Source: Triplophysa rosa
Taxonomy: Eukaryota; Chordata; Actinopteri; Cypriniformes; Nemacheilidae
Assembly: GCF_024868665.1 (NCBI RefSeq)
Contig: NC_079907.1
Span: 21,671,796-21,735,795, forward strand
Length of the DNA stretch: 64,000 nucleotides
Direction: 5' to 3'
Shown: piece after piece, positions 23,256 through 35,284 of the stretch
How positions within the stretch are numbered: the first letter of the stretch is position 1
Layout of the letters: the number at the start of each line of letters is the position of its first letter
The notes under the pieces: generated by a model
Told to the model about the DNA's origin: nothing
What the model saw: the letters and a program-made list of their open reading frames with translations, nothing else
The model's database searches: none
Program-made: the position numbers and the translations under genes

Positions 23256-23636
23256 GCGCATGCGCGTAGCACTTGAAGGCGGAACTTTCTTCGCTGAAGC
23301 AGCACTCTTCGCCATTCTAAGTAATAGAACTGCGGCGTCTTGTTATATCTAGTCTTTGGTTGGGGCCGCTAGAATGCTGACGTCAGTGTCAGCTGTCTTC
23401 ACACAACACAATCAATCAGAGTGGTCTCATGCCTGCAAGACATGCAGTCAGTCGGGGGCCTTTTACAATGATATAGTGTCAGAGGAACACACAATCATCT
23501 TATGAATCGACTACTGTATATTGACTGAGTTCTTGGGTGCATACTTAAACAGTGTCAGCTTCTATGGCGGATTCCCACGCCCAGCTGTGTTCTCCTTGAA
23601 TCGGATGATGAAATTGCCCAGGCAGCCGTTCAGATA
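23256..23636 (+). promoter_or_regulatory. ccser2: Candidate ccser2 promoter and untranslated first exon
   Basis: A perfect NRF-1 palindrome GCGCATGCGC (23256-23265) and a perfect CRE TGACGTCA (23378-23385) lie within 125 bp of each other in a locally GC-richer stretch. Downstream, CAGATAAG before GTGCGG near 23,636 could be the donor of a non-coding first exon, spliced to the coding exon at 32822. The ccser2 reading frame needs such an upstream exon because its first coding exon begins at a splice acceptor. The exact start and donor are inferred. Confidence 0.42.
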
Positions 23637-24453
23637 AGGTGCGGTTTCATTCTATGTGCGCTTATATATCTGTTGCTGATTTTTTTTAAATGTTACTTTA
23701 GATTATAGCTTAGGCATAGTGGCATGATCATGCGTAGTTAGTTTTGGCTTTGTTTACATTGCCGGCTCTTTAGTTGCTGTGACAGATGCTGATGGACAGA
23801 GGTACTGTAACAGAGGTAACAGTTCCGCTATTCCTATAGAAAACCACATGTTTTAAACATTAAACAGATCTTCAATTTACATCGTATTATGACTATTTTC
23901 AATATTTTTGTAAATGTTTCTTATAGTAGGCTAGGCCTATTGGTTTAGGGTAATAGATTAGTACTGCTCTTTAATGCTTTAAGTTTACATAAAATATGTG
24001 TGAAAGTCAGACAATTTTGTCGTTTTACAGTGGCTTTATTGTGCCATTTTAGCAGGCTGGTTAGTAAAATGTTGATATGAAGTGATATGATCACTTTTTT
24101 TTAAATAAACTTATTTATTAAATCTGTCAGTGAAGTGGTGTTATAGGCTACTTTACACACCGTGTTTTACTTTAGTGTAACACCTCAATCAAGCATACAA
24201 TCCCATAGGGCGAGTAAATGTAATATTTTTATAAAATTATTGCCTCTTTATTATATAGTGTACGCTTGTATAAAACATTTTTTATACAAAAATGCCTTCA
24301 ATTTTGGAACATGAATTGGTGATGTTGGGCCAATATGTTCTTCTTTATCATATTATTCATTTTGCTATCACATTACCAGCATAAAGATAGTGACCGATTT
24401 AAAACATTTAAATAATTATTATTCCCTGATCAGACGGGAGTATGAAATTAAAC

Positions 24454-24792
24454 TAGGGAAGATTAATCGCGATTAATCGCATCCAGAATAAAAGTTTGTG
24501 TTTACATAATATATATCTGTGTACTGTGCATAATAATTTTGTATTTATTAACACATGCACATCCATGCTTATATTTAAAAAAATTCTAAAAATTAATAAA
24601 CATTTATATATCATTTCAATTATTGGTAAATATAAATAAATACATGTAAATATTTCCTAAATATGTATACTTGTGTATGTGTTTGTATTTATAAATACAA
24701 AATGAATATGCACAGTACATAGACATATGTTATGTAAACACAAACCTTTATTCTGGATGCGATTAATCACGATTAATCGTTTGACAGCCCTA
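24454..24792. mobile_element. Palindromic MITE (GATTAATCGCGATTAATCGC family)
   Basis: The element begins TAGGGAAGATTAATCGCG and ends ATCGTTTGACAGCCCTA, with long arms including GCATCCAGAATAAA and TTTATTCTGGATGC. The flanks are AATTAAAC and AATTAAAA, a 7/8 target duplication that fits hAT. The left end seems to have lost about ten bases next to TAGGG. No ORF. Confidence 0.78.
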
Positions 24793-25604
24793 AATTAAAA
24801 GCATCTAATTTAATCTTTAAAAAAAATCCTGGCTGTACAGCATGTATGTTCAAAGAGATAGTCCTAAACAAGGTGATCAATATGTTATTTTACCATTATC
24901 CCATTGGAACTAAAAATCTGTGTTAGTTTTTGTGATAAGAATGATTAACGCAGACAATTTGTGGTTAGTAAGGTCAGATACAGATAATGATGCTTTTGGC
25001 ATGTGGCAGACCTCTGCAAACAGACATATTGCCATATGTGCATATAAAGTATGTGCAAAACTATGGTACAATAAGTGATCTTTTATAATCAGTATAATAA
25101 TTTTTGCAAAATGCAGATTGCTTCTGGATGTCTGTTAGTATGGACTTGACAATACAAATGTGTATGTTGATTTTACACACTTTGTGTAACTCTAAAAAAT
25201 AATTAATTGGCTCAGTAAATATCACAAAAATAAACAGCTGCCGTAAATTTACTTAACAAAATCTTTTAAAATCATTTAAGTGATTTTTTCAGGGGGACAC
25301 ATTAAAAAACTTAATTTAACATCAACAGTTAATTTCTCTAAAATGTACATATATTAAGTTTATTTAATTAAAATAAATACGTATTTAATTAACAAATTAT
25401 ATTATTTTGGTAAATTCTAATAGAAATATTTGAGTTACTCAGATTTACTTAATTTGTTACTTACATTTAGTCAATTTAAAAAGGATTTTAATTGATTTCA
25501 CAGCTTCAAAATATATTCAAATATTTGAGTATAAATTGTTTCACCAAAAAAATGTAGTAAATCACAGTTAAACTTGTGTAGGGATACCCACACAAGCATA
25601 ATAC

Positions 25605-25862
25605 TGTCATCACTTAATTACCCTCTCGTAGTACATATATTATTATTTTTTCAGTGGAACACAAAAGAAGATATTTTGAGAAATGTTTCTGTATCCATAC
25701 AATGGAAGTCAAAGGGGGGCAGTGTTGTTCGGTCACCAATGTTTTTTATTTCTATATGTCTTCTGCTGTATTCAGCAGAAGAAGGTAAGTCACACAGGTT
25801 TGAAATGACATGAGGATGAATAAATGATGAAAAATTCATTTTTGGGTGAACAATCCAGTTAG
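25605..25862. repeat. 'gggtgaactatccctt'-family repeat
   Basis: The right edge TTTTGGGTGAACAATCC and the interior 'gtggaacacaaaagaagatattttgaga'-like wording are shared with the repeats near 39.2 kb and 40.1 kb. No coding potential. Confidence 0.5.
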
Positions 25863-26479
25863 GCTTCTTTGATACTGGTGAGTCTAGGATTTAGCATCTC
25901 TGGCTAAAGTCCATACTGGATAAAGGGTTTGTGTCATGCGTTTTATGTCATTTGCGAGTGTCCATGAGATCATTTAGTACTTGAACGTTCAACATAAAAA
26001 TAGACACTATCATCCCCCTCACTGAACGTCACTCTCCCTTCTGCTGTTCTTGGGTATCTCTGATATCCTATATCTGATCTCCATAGATAATTCATGTGAC
26101 CTCCCTGACTGGGCTTGTGCTAGTTGGTTGGGTGTGGTTTGTGCATTTGTCTGGGCAGGCCGGAGGATGCCTGCATGGCAAAGAACAGCCGTAGCTTCGC
26201 TTATTATAGACATAAATACTGTTTTTGTGTTCAAAAACTTAGTGAAACCGCATCTTGGGCAGACTCTTGAAGCTAAGATTTAGGCAACATATGCGACCAA
26301 GATGGTCGCAATTTCAAGCCCTGTTTTGGCCACAATTTGAGGTTGTATTTAATGCGATGGGCTCAATGTGGTGGACAAGGAATTATAGTATTAACAAGAG
26401 AAGAGAACAAGAATTAGAAGAGAACTCATATTGACGGTAGGCAGCGAGCCAGCACTTGCTGTTTGTTTGGTGTACAGAC

Positions 26480-26591
26480 CTGGGCTGCGTTTCCCAAAAG
26501 CATCGTAACCTAAAGTTGATCTTAAAACCACTGTCACCAATGGAGCTACGATCAACGTAGGCTTGCGATACTTTTGGGAAACGCAGCCCTG
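26480..26591. repeat. Short palindromic MITE (GGGCTGCGTTTCCCAAAAG)
   Basis: GGGCTGCGTTTCCCAAAAG at the left returns as CTTTTGGGAAACGCAGCCC at the right, a perfect 19 bp inverted repeat around a 70 bp interior. Confidence 0.85.
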
Positions 26592-28163
26592 TGCGTTACT
26601 GGTTTGTTGGACAAACCGTGACGCCTTCAGGAGTTCACGTTATTCTGTTTTGTTCACAACAGATGCTCAGACCCACAACAATAGCAGTGTTAAATACAGG
26701 TGAAACAGGGTGTGTCTGGCACCTGGAGACCTGACTTTCAAGTGCTGTTGACATAAGGCATATGTACTTTTAGCAGCAATCGCTACCATCAAATGCTCAC
26801 AGACACACAATGGACCAAACAAGTAGATTAGGGATGAGGTCTGTACCCACACAGTGCTTGTTCTATGAGCTTTTGGGGGTACTTAGAAGGCTATGGACTA
26901 AAGCCCAAATATGCTTTACTTTTTGCGCGTACACTCAGCAAATTTCGTCCACAGAATTGAATGTGCATACTGTACACGCACCGCCAAATTTTTGTAGCCG
27001 CACATACTCTGTAAACACGCATACGTATTTATTTTTGTCAATTTTTTTAGTTTATACACGAGGTGGCAAATTTGCAATTTGTCACAATGCACATGTGTTA
27101 AACGCCTGTGTATGCGTACGAGTCAAATAAAGTATACTTAGCATGGCTGTTCGTTCGACTGTGCTCATACGCGCAATTTTAAATACTACAAATGACATTG
27201 GCCCAGTTGTTACTTATGTTATTGCAGGAAGATCTAATTGCAATAGGCCTACAATTCACATAGTTCAAAATCCATAAAATATAAATGGAGCCGTTTAGCA
27301 GAAGGTTATCGCTGCTTATTTTCATGAGTGACCTGTGTCTTTTTTTACATTTTAGGAGGTATTAAAAATGGAATGTCTTGCAAGGGATGCTTTTATGATT
27401 TGTAAAAGAAATCTGTGTCATACAATAATGTGTACTAATAGTCCTATGACTGTGGGAAGAATACTTCCTCCTATAAAAGTTAAAGGACGCAATATGATCT
27501 AATTTGGCTGGAAACTGTTGGTTACACTTTCAGATGAAGGTGACTTTTATGTAGCCTAGACTGCAGATCTGGTCTAATTGTGATACTTTTTCGGCTTCCA
27601 GTGGTAAGCGGGGGCGAGCAGCTCTGCCGCTTACTGCGCCATCTCACCCCGCTTTCCTGACTGTGCTGTGCCGCACACCTGACTACTTTACTCTAAAAGA
27701 GTGTGGCCTGACAGTTTAGCTAACATTCTCTAACTCTTCAGATTGTTTCTCCACCAAAACAGTATTCAACCTGCACTCTCTTGCTTCTGTTGTTGTGCGT
27801 CAGTGATTATTTTTTCTCAGAAACAGACAGATGTTCTTCCTGTTTCCATGTGAGATGTGTGTAAGGGTGGAGTTATACATACACTCAGATATAAAAGAAC
27901 TCGCTCCCCCAAAGCCTTGGCACAATCCAGCTTTTTCAGCCATGTGATGTAGCACAAGACTAATGGAAATCCCTTTGTTTTTCATAAACATCTGACCACA
28001 CGTATCATTTTGTGAGACCTTTTCATTACAGAGGGCACAAAAACCTTATTCAATTTTGTTCAAGGACATTAAGCATTATCTCACTGCACACAAACTAAAT
28101 ACAACAAAAAATAGTGTGAACATTTGAACTTCTCTGTTGTCTATGCGATGTTAAAATGGGATC
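26592..28163. other. Intron 1 of ccser2 (if the promoter call holds): no gene recognised
   Basis: It contains a probable degenerate inverted-repeat element at about 26,898-27,145 (AGTATGCTTTACTTT-like ends). The remainder is unremarkable AT-rich sequence. Confidence 0.35.
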
Positions 28164-28689
28164 AATGGGGTATATGCATACGGGGTGATGATGTACTTCC
28201 ACTAAAATCTCAGCCAGCTAAGCCACTTCCGCTCTCATAGCGCTGAGGTCATTTTTCCACAAGCGATGACGATGTGTTTACTAAGAAATGGTTCAAATTT
28301 CAGTGCATTGTTAAGTGCCTCCGTGATCAAGCCTACTTAAAAGCGGGGTGTCCGATTTCCGAATTACGCTTGTTTAGACAAAGTCGGGCCGAGTACCAAA
28401 ACAACCTTGTAGCCAATCAGCAGTAAGGTGCACAGGATGGACATTAGTCGAGCCGACTGACTTTCGCTGACGAAAGTGAAAGATGGGGGTAGGGGTGTGT
28501 TTGTTTTGGTGATTTGAACATCAACAACGGAAAAATCGGACACCCCGCCTTTAATGTTTTTTTTTCATATTTGTGGATGAAGCTTGAAACGTATAGCTTA
28601 AAGCCCTTCTCATTTTTGGTTGTCGATGACGTAGTGTTTGGAATACGTAGCAGAAATACGTCATCACCCAGTATGCATATACCCCATTC
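28164..28689. mobile_element. MITE with GGGGTATATGCATAC ends, containing a nested element
   Basis: AATGGGGTATATGCATAC at the left pairs with GTATGCATATACCCCATT at the right, an 18 bp perfect inverted repeat. GGGTGATGAYGTA continues the match inside both ends. A second transposon sits inside at 28341-28550. Confidence 0.78.
28341..28550. mobile_element. Nested TTAA-flanked MITE (piggyBac-like)
   Basis: AAGCGGGGTGTCCGATTT at the left and AAATCGGACACCCCGCCT at the right are inverted repeats. TTAA lies directly outside both ends (28337-28340 and 28551-28554), the target signature of piggyBac-type elements. 210 bp, no ORF. Confidence 0.72.
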
Positions 28690-31108
28690 TAGTTGTTACA
28701 TTTGATTGAAGTAGTAAGATAGTATGATGAGAGAATGTATAACAATATTGAAATTTTCATTGCAAACTGTAAAAATAATTGTGTATTTTGTGAACGGACA
28801 GTAAGAAAATATGTGTCTTAAAAGATTTCTGTAGACCCCCAGTAAGCAAACCTAAGATGGTCTGTGAACATATCTCTGCTTACATGTTACATTTGTTATT
28901 TAGCTATGGCCCTATCCATCTATTAGAGAACAGCATCACAGGCTGTTGCTTTTATATTTAAATTCTCTTTTATAAAAATCCCTGATCTATGGATAGGATA
29001 CCCATTTAGTGCAGTGGTATACAATATTTCATACTGTTTAACCTTGGAATTACCATCTATTATCGCCCTGGTACGAGCCATCAGAAAGAGAAATGCTGTA
29101 GGCAAAGCTAGTCATAGCATGCTCCAGTTACTGAGGAAACTCCTGATCTTCTAACACCGTCTCTTATTGAGTTTTATTCGTTTTTTTGTGTGTCACTTTG
29201 TAAGCATTGCTATGTGCTGGGTGGTTTAATCGCTAGCACACTTAGTCACTTTCAAAGCACAATATAGTATACAAGAACAAATAGTGAACAAAAGCAAATA
29301 TGTGTCATAGAGGTAAGCAAATAGTCACTGTCTTTTAAGTTTATAGTAGTACTGTATCATTAAAGAAAGACCGAACGTATTTAACTAACATATTTCAAAC
29401 TTCCAACAATATAGGTACTTACCATTAGAATGTTGTCAGATAAAGCCTCATAAGAATTTTAAGATATGTTATACACTGGGGCATTTTGTTATTTTATAGT
29501 GTGTTTCGGCTGATGAGAAAGTCATTCAAGATTCAAGAGGAGTTCAAGAGGAGTAGCCACTCTTCAGCTACTAATGCACATTTCTTCAAAAGGCAACGCC
29601 ATTGCTCATGTGTCAGCAATATTAGTTTCCATCGTTCCCTCTTGAACGGACGTGGAAGAATAATGCCTTGAATTTTATTATAGTATGAGAAGACAGACAG
29701 GGTCAGACTCAAACATTGAGCTTTGGGTGTTACTTTTTCTTATCCTTTGGCACAACTTACAAAAGTGTTTTGGTGTTTGCTGTGGTCTGTAAAGGGGCTG
29801 TTTTGTTATTTTATCACCACTAGTTATGTTCATTTCGGTTCATTTCCCTAATCGAGAACAGATGCTCGTTATCCAAACATAAACCGTTAACTGATAAGAT
29901 ATTAATATTAAATTGGAAATAAATAAAAAAACATGCTGCCTCCGGAGGACGCAAACTTCGAAATGAGACGCAGCTACAATTGACGAGGGACTGTGACGCA
30001 TTAAAAATACAAAACATTTTGTTTTACAGATTTATTTTAACATGCAAACAACAGCATGACGAATAGATCAACAACAACAGCACCTGCATTCACATATGAC
30101 CACATTTTCACGAACCTGCAGCGTTTTGGACAATCGTGAAAAAATAAAATAATATAAATCCAAAGCATAAAATAAACAGGGAAGAAAATAACTTAAATAA
30201 TTAATAAATTATGACAAACGAAAACACAGAAGAACCGGCAAAGTTTATTTCCGTCAGAAAGTTTTTTCATCAAATAAAAATAGCAGGCCTACCTCAATTC
30301 AAAGCTTGGCTAGTTTTTATTTAATAAAGTAACATGTTTACGTGTTGTGGGGACAGTGTGGAGCCTGTTGACAGTTAGACCCGCGGAGAAAACACCCTCT
30401 CAGATGGCACGAATGTCCCGGGAATGCAGAGACAACGTCTTGGGAAGCGAGTTTCATTTGCTTTCCACCAGCCAGGATTAATATCCAAAGAGGGCACTTG
30501 GCCACATAAATGTGTATTAGCTAAACAGATCCCCCCCTCATTTAGAATAATAGTAAACCCATCAAAACCATTGAATAACACAATTGTAATGGCGGGAATT
30601 ATGTTGTAACTAAAAGCATCCAAAATAAATGTACTCTATATTTTTACATCTTCAAAGTAGTCACCGTTTACCTAGAATTTGCAATATCGTATTTGTTCGT
30701 AAAATTGTATCATCCAGCTACCTGAGGTCTCAACCTGGGAAACGTTTTAAACAGTATTGAAGGTATTTTCATCTATGCTGAACTCTTATTGGCTGCTTTT
30801 AATTCAGATTTGGTCCAAGTAATCCATTAAAAAAAAATATATATATATATTTATATATTTTATAAAATGCAAATGATGTTTTTGTCTACAGAAGTAATGT
30901 CAAACATTGAAACACCTTGAAATTAAAGGATTTTCAAGATCACGAGAACATTTATGTTAAGTGATCCAGAACTTTTGACCAGTATGTATTTTTGTATGCA
31001 TTTTTGTATTTATGTATCAATAATAATAGATAACCGTTAATCAATAATAATAGGTATTCTAAGTATTCTAAAAATAAAATAGTTTAACAAAGGAAAGTAA
31101 TTTTACTT
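28690..31108. other. Intron 1 of ccser2, no gene recognised
   Basis: AT-rich sequence without recognised exons or RNA genes. Short open frames here lack family features. Confidence 0.35.
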
Positions 31109-31317
31109 TACACTCTTAAGAATAAGGTGCTTCACAATGCCATAGAAGAACCTCTTTGTCTAAATGGTTCCATAGAAGAAACGTTAACATCCAAAGATCC
31201 TTTCTGTTTCACAAAAGAGATGGTTCTTTATAGAGCCTTTGACTGAATGGTTCTTTGTGGAACCAAAATGGTTCTTCTATGGCATCGCTGTGAAGAACTA
31301 AAGCACCTTTAGTGTAG
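31109..31317. repeat. Palindromic MITE (TACACTCTTAAAA family), copy 2
   Basis: It starts TTACACTCTTAAGAATAAGG and contains TTCTATGGCATCGCTGTGAA and GAACCATTCAGTC in inverted form, as in 17389-17620. The right end is degraded. Confidence 0.7.
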
Positions 31318-32841
31318 TACTCCGATGGCTCAAATGTATGCTCTATATTTAACCTTTTGTGATCCCTGTGAATCTGTATTTTTCACTTTGTATGTGACTT
31401 GTGTGCCCTCTTATCACCATTTATATGTACTGTATGCAGCCAGTTATTAAATTACCACTAGAGCACGAAATTGTTTACAAGGGTACAAAATTCCTCATAA
31501 ATGTTATGACTTATGGTCTTCAGATATCCATTATATGTGTCTGTCTCTGCACCAGATTATTACTGCCTCTTTCTCCCTGCAGACGACAGTAAATGTGAAA
31601 CTAATTGATGGTTTGATACCGGTACTTGCAGCATCACTCTCCCTTTATAAATAGAACTGGGTAGCATACTCATCCAGACAGATAGGCTTACACAACAGCA
31701 GATGACAAATCTGTTTTCTAAGCTCAGTCATGGCACACCCCAATCATATTTTGCTCACAGATGTTTCTTTGTTTTGTTATTTTGTAACAGCTCTTGAAGG
31801 TCTCTACTTTTAGTTCAGTAGAACCTTTACCTGTTGTATACTCACAGTAGAGGCCTAACGGCTGAGAAACATCATGACTCCACCACTGATCTTGGCTGTT
31901 GTCACGGGAGCATCACTCTGTCTGACTCTTGAATAGATACTCTGTGTTCTCCAACTCTTATCTGATATGGTGATATCTCTACTTGGTCATGATATTTCCC
32001 TCCAGTGCATTAATTATTGCTGGTTTTTGAACATTTATCATCTATTGAAGAATAAACTCTTGTGTTCCTGAATCAAGTTATCCTACAGTACCCATGTGGC
32101 CTTCACCTCTTCATTTGTATTGTTTAAAAGGTTAAGCAATTCATATGATGTCTTTAATATTATAGTTTAGTATTAAACCATTTAATGGCTTATTATTATT
32201 GTTCATCTTCATGTTGGCCTTATCAAGCAAAGGAAGGTCTAAGGTGTAAGCTTAATATACAACTACATGTTCAGTCATAAGGGTGCAGTCATTGTCAGTC
32301 TAGGGCTGTGGTCAGATTTGTAGTGATTAGTCAGAGTAAATCGGATGATGGGTTACAAATGGGCCTGTCAGCAGCACTTTCTCTCCCCTGTAGCTTGCAT
32401 CCAGTACCTTAAACTCCCACGTTATGTGTGAACTAGAAAATGAGAACTGAACTGATGCTGTGCTAAGTACATGTTAAATAGTCCTTTATTATCGTTGCTT
32501 GTCACACTGTACAAACACAATCCCAGGTAAAACTGTTGGAAGACTTTTTTTAAAACGCACCCATGCAAGAAGACTCATCTGGAGTTGAAAGCCACACTAC
32601 AGTTTGCTTCTCAAAATGTTTGACACTGGCAGAATTTTATTGGAGGAAAATGTTCATCTTAATTACCTTTCATCAGCTGCCAGTTAGCATGTAACACCAG
32701 CGATCCAAGACTACAGATTTGTAGCCTTGGATAATAGAATTGTTTTAAGATCTTGACTTGTGCAGCAAAAACAATTGCTTTGACCGAAATTTCATTTTTT
32801 CCTCTTTCTCTCTTTTTGCAGATCTTTTTGTCTCCACATTC

Positions 32842-32919
32842 ATGGTGGTGCAGTTAGCCGATGGAAAGAAACTCGCTCAAACAGCTCAGCATGGTCTCCA
32901 GACTACCCAAGTTTGCTAG
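32842..32919 (+). promoter_or_regulatory. ccser2: Overlapping upstream ORF in the ccser2 leader
   Basis: An ATG 19 bases before the proposed start opens a 25-codon frame (MVVQLADGKKLAQTA...) that ends at TAG 32917-32919. It overlaps the first 59 bases of the main frame in another register. Its context (T at -3, G at +4) is weak. Ribosomes that use it would miss both ATG 32861 and the stronger in-frame ATG 32891. Confidence 0.5.
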
Positions 32920-34208
32920 TCGTCCCCCAGGCACCACCATAACCTCCCTTCCTCAAGGATCTGCCCTCCCTGTCTCTTCTGTGGGTTGCAAAAGTGCACC
33001 TTTAGGGGGGGAACATAGTGTGACATGCGTGCCATCCCTTAAATGGAGAAAATGTGAAGAGGGAAATAAGTTTCAGCACACTGACAGTTTGGAAGAGACC
33101 AGTTTAATTGCATGCCCTCAGCCAGTTGTAATGGCAATTCAAAAGCCATCCTCTGCTACAGTTAAATGTAAGACTGTTGTCCCCACTGCACAGAGTAGTG
33201 CTACCAAATCTGTACCCCAGGCCAACAAAACCTATCCCCAGAGGAATACCCCCAAATGCCTTTCCACAAGGCATTCCCTCTATAATGGCACAGCCACTCT
33301 AAATGGAATGACCGGTGTTAAGGGGCGTAATGGATCTTGCTCCTCAGGGTCTGGACTGGGTCATTCATCCCAGCCAAGAACCTTGGATAACCCACTGTCC
33401 TTATCCAATGACAGCCTCAAGTCGGCCTCTAAAGAGAACATAGTGCGCTCTCAGAGTTTCACGCACTTCAAGAGGGCAGCATCCCCCGCCCACCCACCCA
33501 TGACCCGTTCATTCTCTTTTAACAAAGCTACAGAACTTGCTAATGAAATTCCCAGGCCTTTAGCACAATCCCCAGTGGCTAGGTCACCCCTTATTCAGCC
33601 TAATCCAGTGTTAACAGGGGAAAAATCAAGCAAGTTTGGGTTTTTAAGGCCACCTGGAAGTACAAGTGGTGGCTCTAAGCCAATGGTCACAATGAAGAAA
33701 TCCTTATTACCAAGCTTTTCAAGTAACAAGCCTTCGTCACTTAGCTATAGACTTACACGCCCTTCACTCACCAAGTATCGTGGCACTGTTGGAGCCAGGG
33801 CTGATCAAAATGAAGAAGAGGTAAGTAAAAAGAACAAAGACTCAGAAAACTGTTTCGATCGAACTAGCAAAGTTGAAAGTGCCGAAACTACCATGGACAA
33901 GACACCTTATGAAGCAGAGATAGAGCACCGTTTGGGCCCTTCTTTGGACGTCTTAGAGGACATGTCCTTCTCTTCCTCTTCCTCCCTGGAGCACAATGAC
34001 ACTAGTGAAGAGTATATGGATGACTTTGACAATCTGGGTAATGGAGGTGAGATCTTGCTGCTGTCTGTCCACAAGGAGGGGTTGGATGTTCCAGGACTGC
34101 ATGAGGATGACAGCGTTCTAATTACTAAGTGCAATGAGGATTCATCAGCGGCCAGCCTGCACAGCTTCTTGTCAGAAACTGTTGATTGGGCAGGGATGGG
34201 CCTTACAG
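32861..34208 (+). CDS. ccser2: CCSER2 (coiled-coil serine-rich protein 2 / FAM190B), large first coding exon
   Basis: The exon begins after a TTTTTGCAG acceptor (base 32822). It encodes 449 residues plus one base, ending TTACAG before GTGTGA. Family signatures in order: MVSRLPKF near the start, then VRSQSFTHF (about residue 195), MTRSFSFNKATELA (about 214), a basic Ser-rich region with LTRPSLTKYRG (about 300), and an acidic stretch DMSFSSSSSLEHND...EEYMDDF (about 365-385). These align with human CCSER2 (VRSQSFSH, ITRSHSFNRAVDL, MVHPSLLKSS, LSSLSSSDKND). CCSER2 is a cytoplasmic, reportedly microtubule-associated protein with a later coiled coil. ATG 32861 is the first in-frame start; ATG 32891 has a better context (A at -3). 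Retaining the intron would add 26 codons to a TAA at 34286. Confidence 0.88.
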
Positions 34209-34481
34209 GTGTGACTAAGAACTGTTTTGTACTTGGTAAACTCAAAACTACTTTACCCATACTTTCTGATGTTTTCACTCGGTTCTAAACCCTAGTGAGC
34301 TGCCTCATAATCTTCCGCCTACTTTTAAGTGTTCCAACTTAAAAGAAACCAAATTTTTAACCCATGTTTGGTCTGTTATCTTGTTGAGGCTGCATTTACC
34401 TCCAAACTTCATGAACAACCAATGTCTGAAGTGCACATTTATCTACTTGGCAGCTCCGTCAGGTTTTAGAACGTTTTAAAA

Positions 34482-35066
34482 CAATCCCAATTATATTTTC
34501 TACCCCTTCGCCTACCCCTCGCTCCTTCCACTTGCCCCTTGAAACAAAGTGGCAAGGGGAAGGGTTACAAATTTTCCGCTAAGAAATGGGACACCACTAC
34601 TACACTGGTATACGTCATCATACGTCGTTGCTATCTCACGTCAGAGGACATGCGCCGATGCACCGGGTATATGACATAAAAATATATTTTCTAAAATCGT
34701 GCAATCAGTGCTGTACGCTAACAAACTTTAGCGATTTTTTTTGCAACCGTTAAAAGAATGTCACCGTAAATACAAACACAAGATTGAATGTAACATAAAT
34801 AAAATGAAAAATTGTCATAAAAATCCTTATTAATTAATTAATACTTACATTTGGGTCTGCTTGCTCGAGTGAGCAGCCATGTTGGAAATTTCTCTTAGCC
34901 CTTCGTTTGAAGTGAGGTCCCAAAAAAACTTCGTTTGAAGGGCTATCTGGCGCTTACCCCTACCCCTCCAACCAAAAGAGAATTGAGACACCCCTACCCC
35001 TTCACGTGAACGCGCCAAAAGGAGGGGTAGGGGAAAGTGTAGGGGTAAGGGGTAGAATTGGGATTG
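34482..35066. mobile_element. MITE filling ccser2 intron 2, next to exon 3
   Basis: The ends CAATCCCAATTATATTTTC and TAGAATTGGGATTG are inverted copies, with CTACCCCTTCGCCTACCCCT inside the left end and AGGGGTAAGGGGTAG inside the right. It covers most of the 891 bp intron (34209-35099) and ends 33 bp before exon 3. Confidence 0.75.
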
Positions 35067-35099
35067 GGCCTATATCACAGCCTATCTGTCTTTTTTCAG

Positions 35100-35284
35100 C
35101 TGGCAAAGATGACTTTGAGAGCAAGATTTTGTCTCCTGTGGGCGATTTTCCACACGGTTCATCTCTGGACCTTTCACCCTCAGTCAGCTCTGGTGGAACG
35201 TACATGTGGGATGAAGAGGGGATGGAGGCACTGGGAGGCTCTGGACACCCATGTGGGAGCTTTGACTCTGACCTCAACAGCATA
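35100..35284 (+). CDS. ccser2: ccser2 second coding exon (SxDLSPSxSSxGTYMWDEEG block)
   Basis: It starts after CTTTTTTCAG in phase 1 and ends at GTGAGT in phase 0. It encodes about residues 450-511, with DFESKILSPVG and then SSLDLSPSVSSGGTYMWDEE. The latter is almost identical to the CCSER2 signature SSFELSPSDSSDGTYMWDEE and is the strongest evidence for the family. It ends FDSDLNSI, matching 'SSEMNSI', which leads directly to DILN in the next exon. Confidence 0.9.

Noticed and set aside
33907..34278. 123-codon open frame antisense to ccser2
   Set aside because: Shadow of the Ser/Glu-rich coding exon; no independent features.
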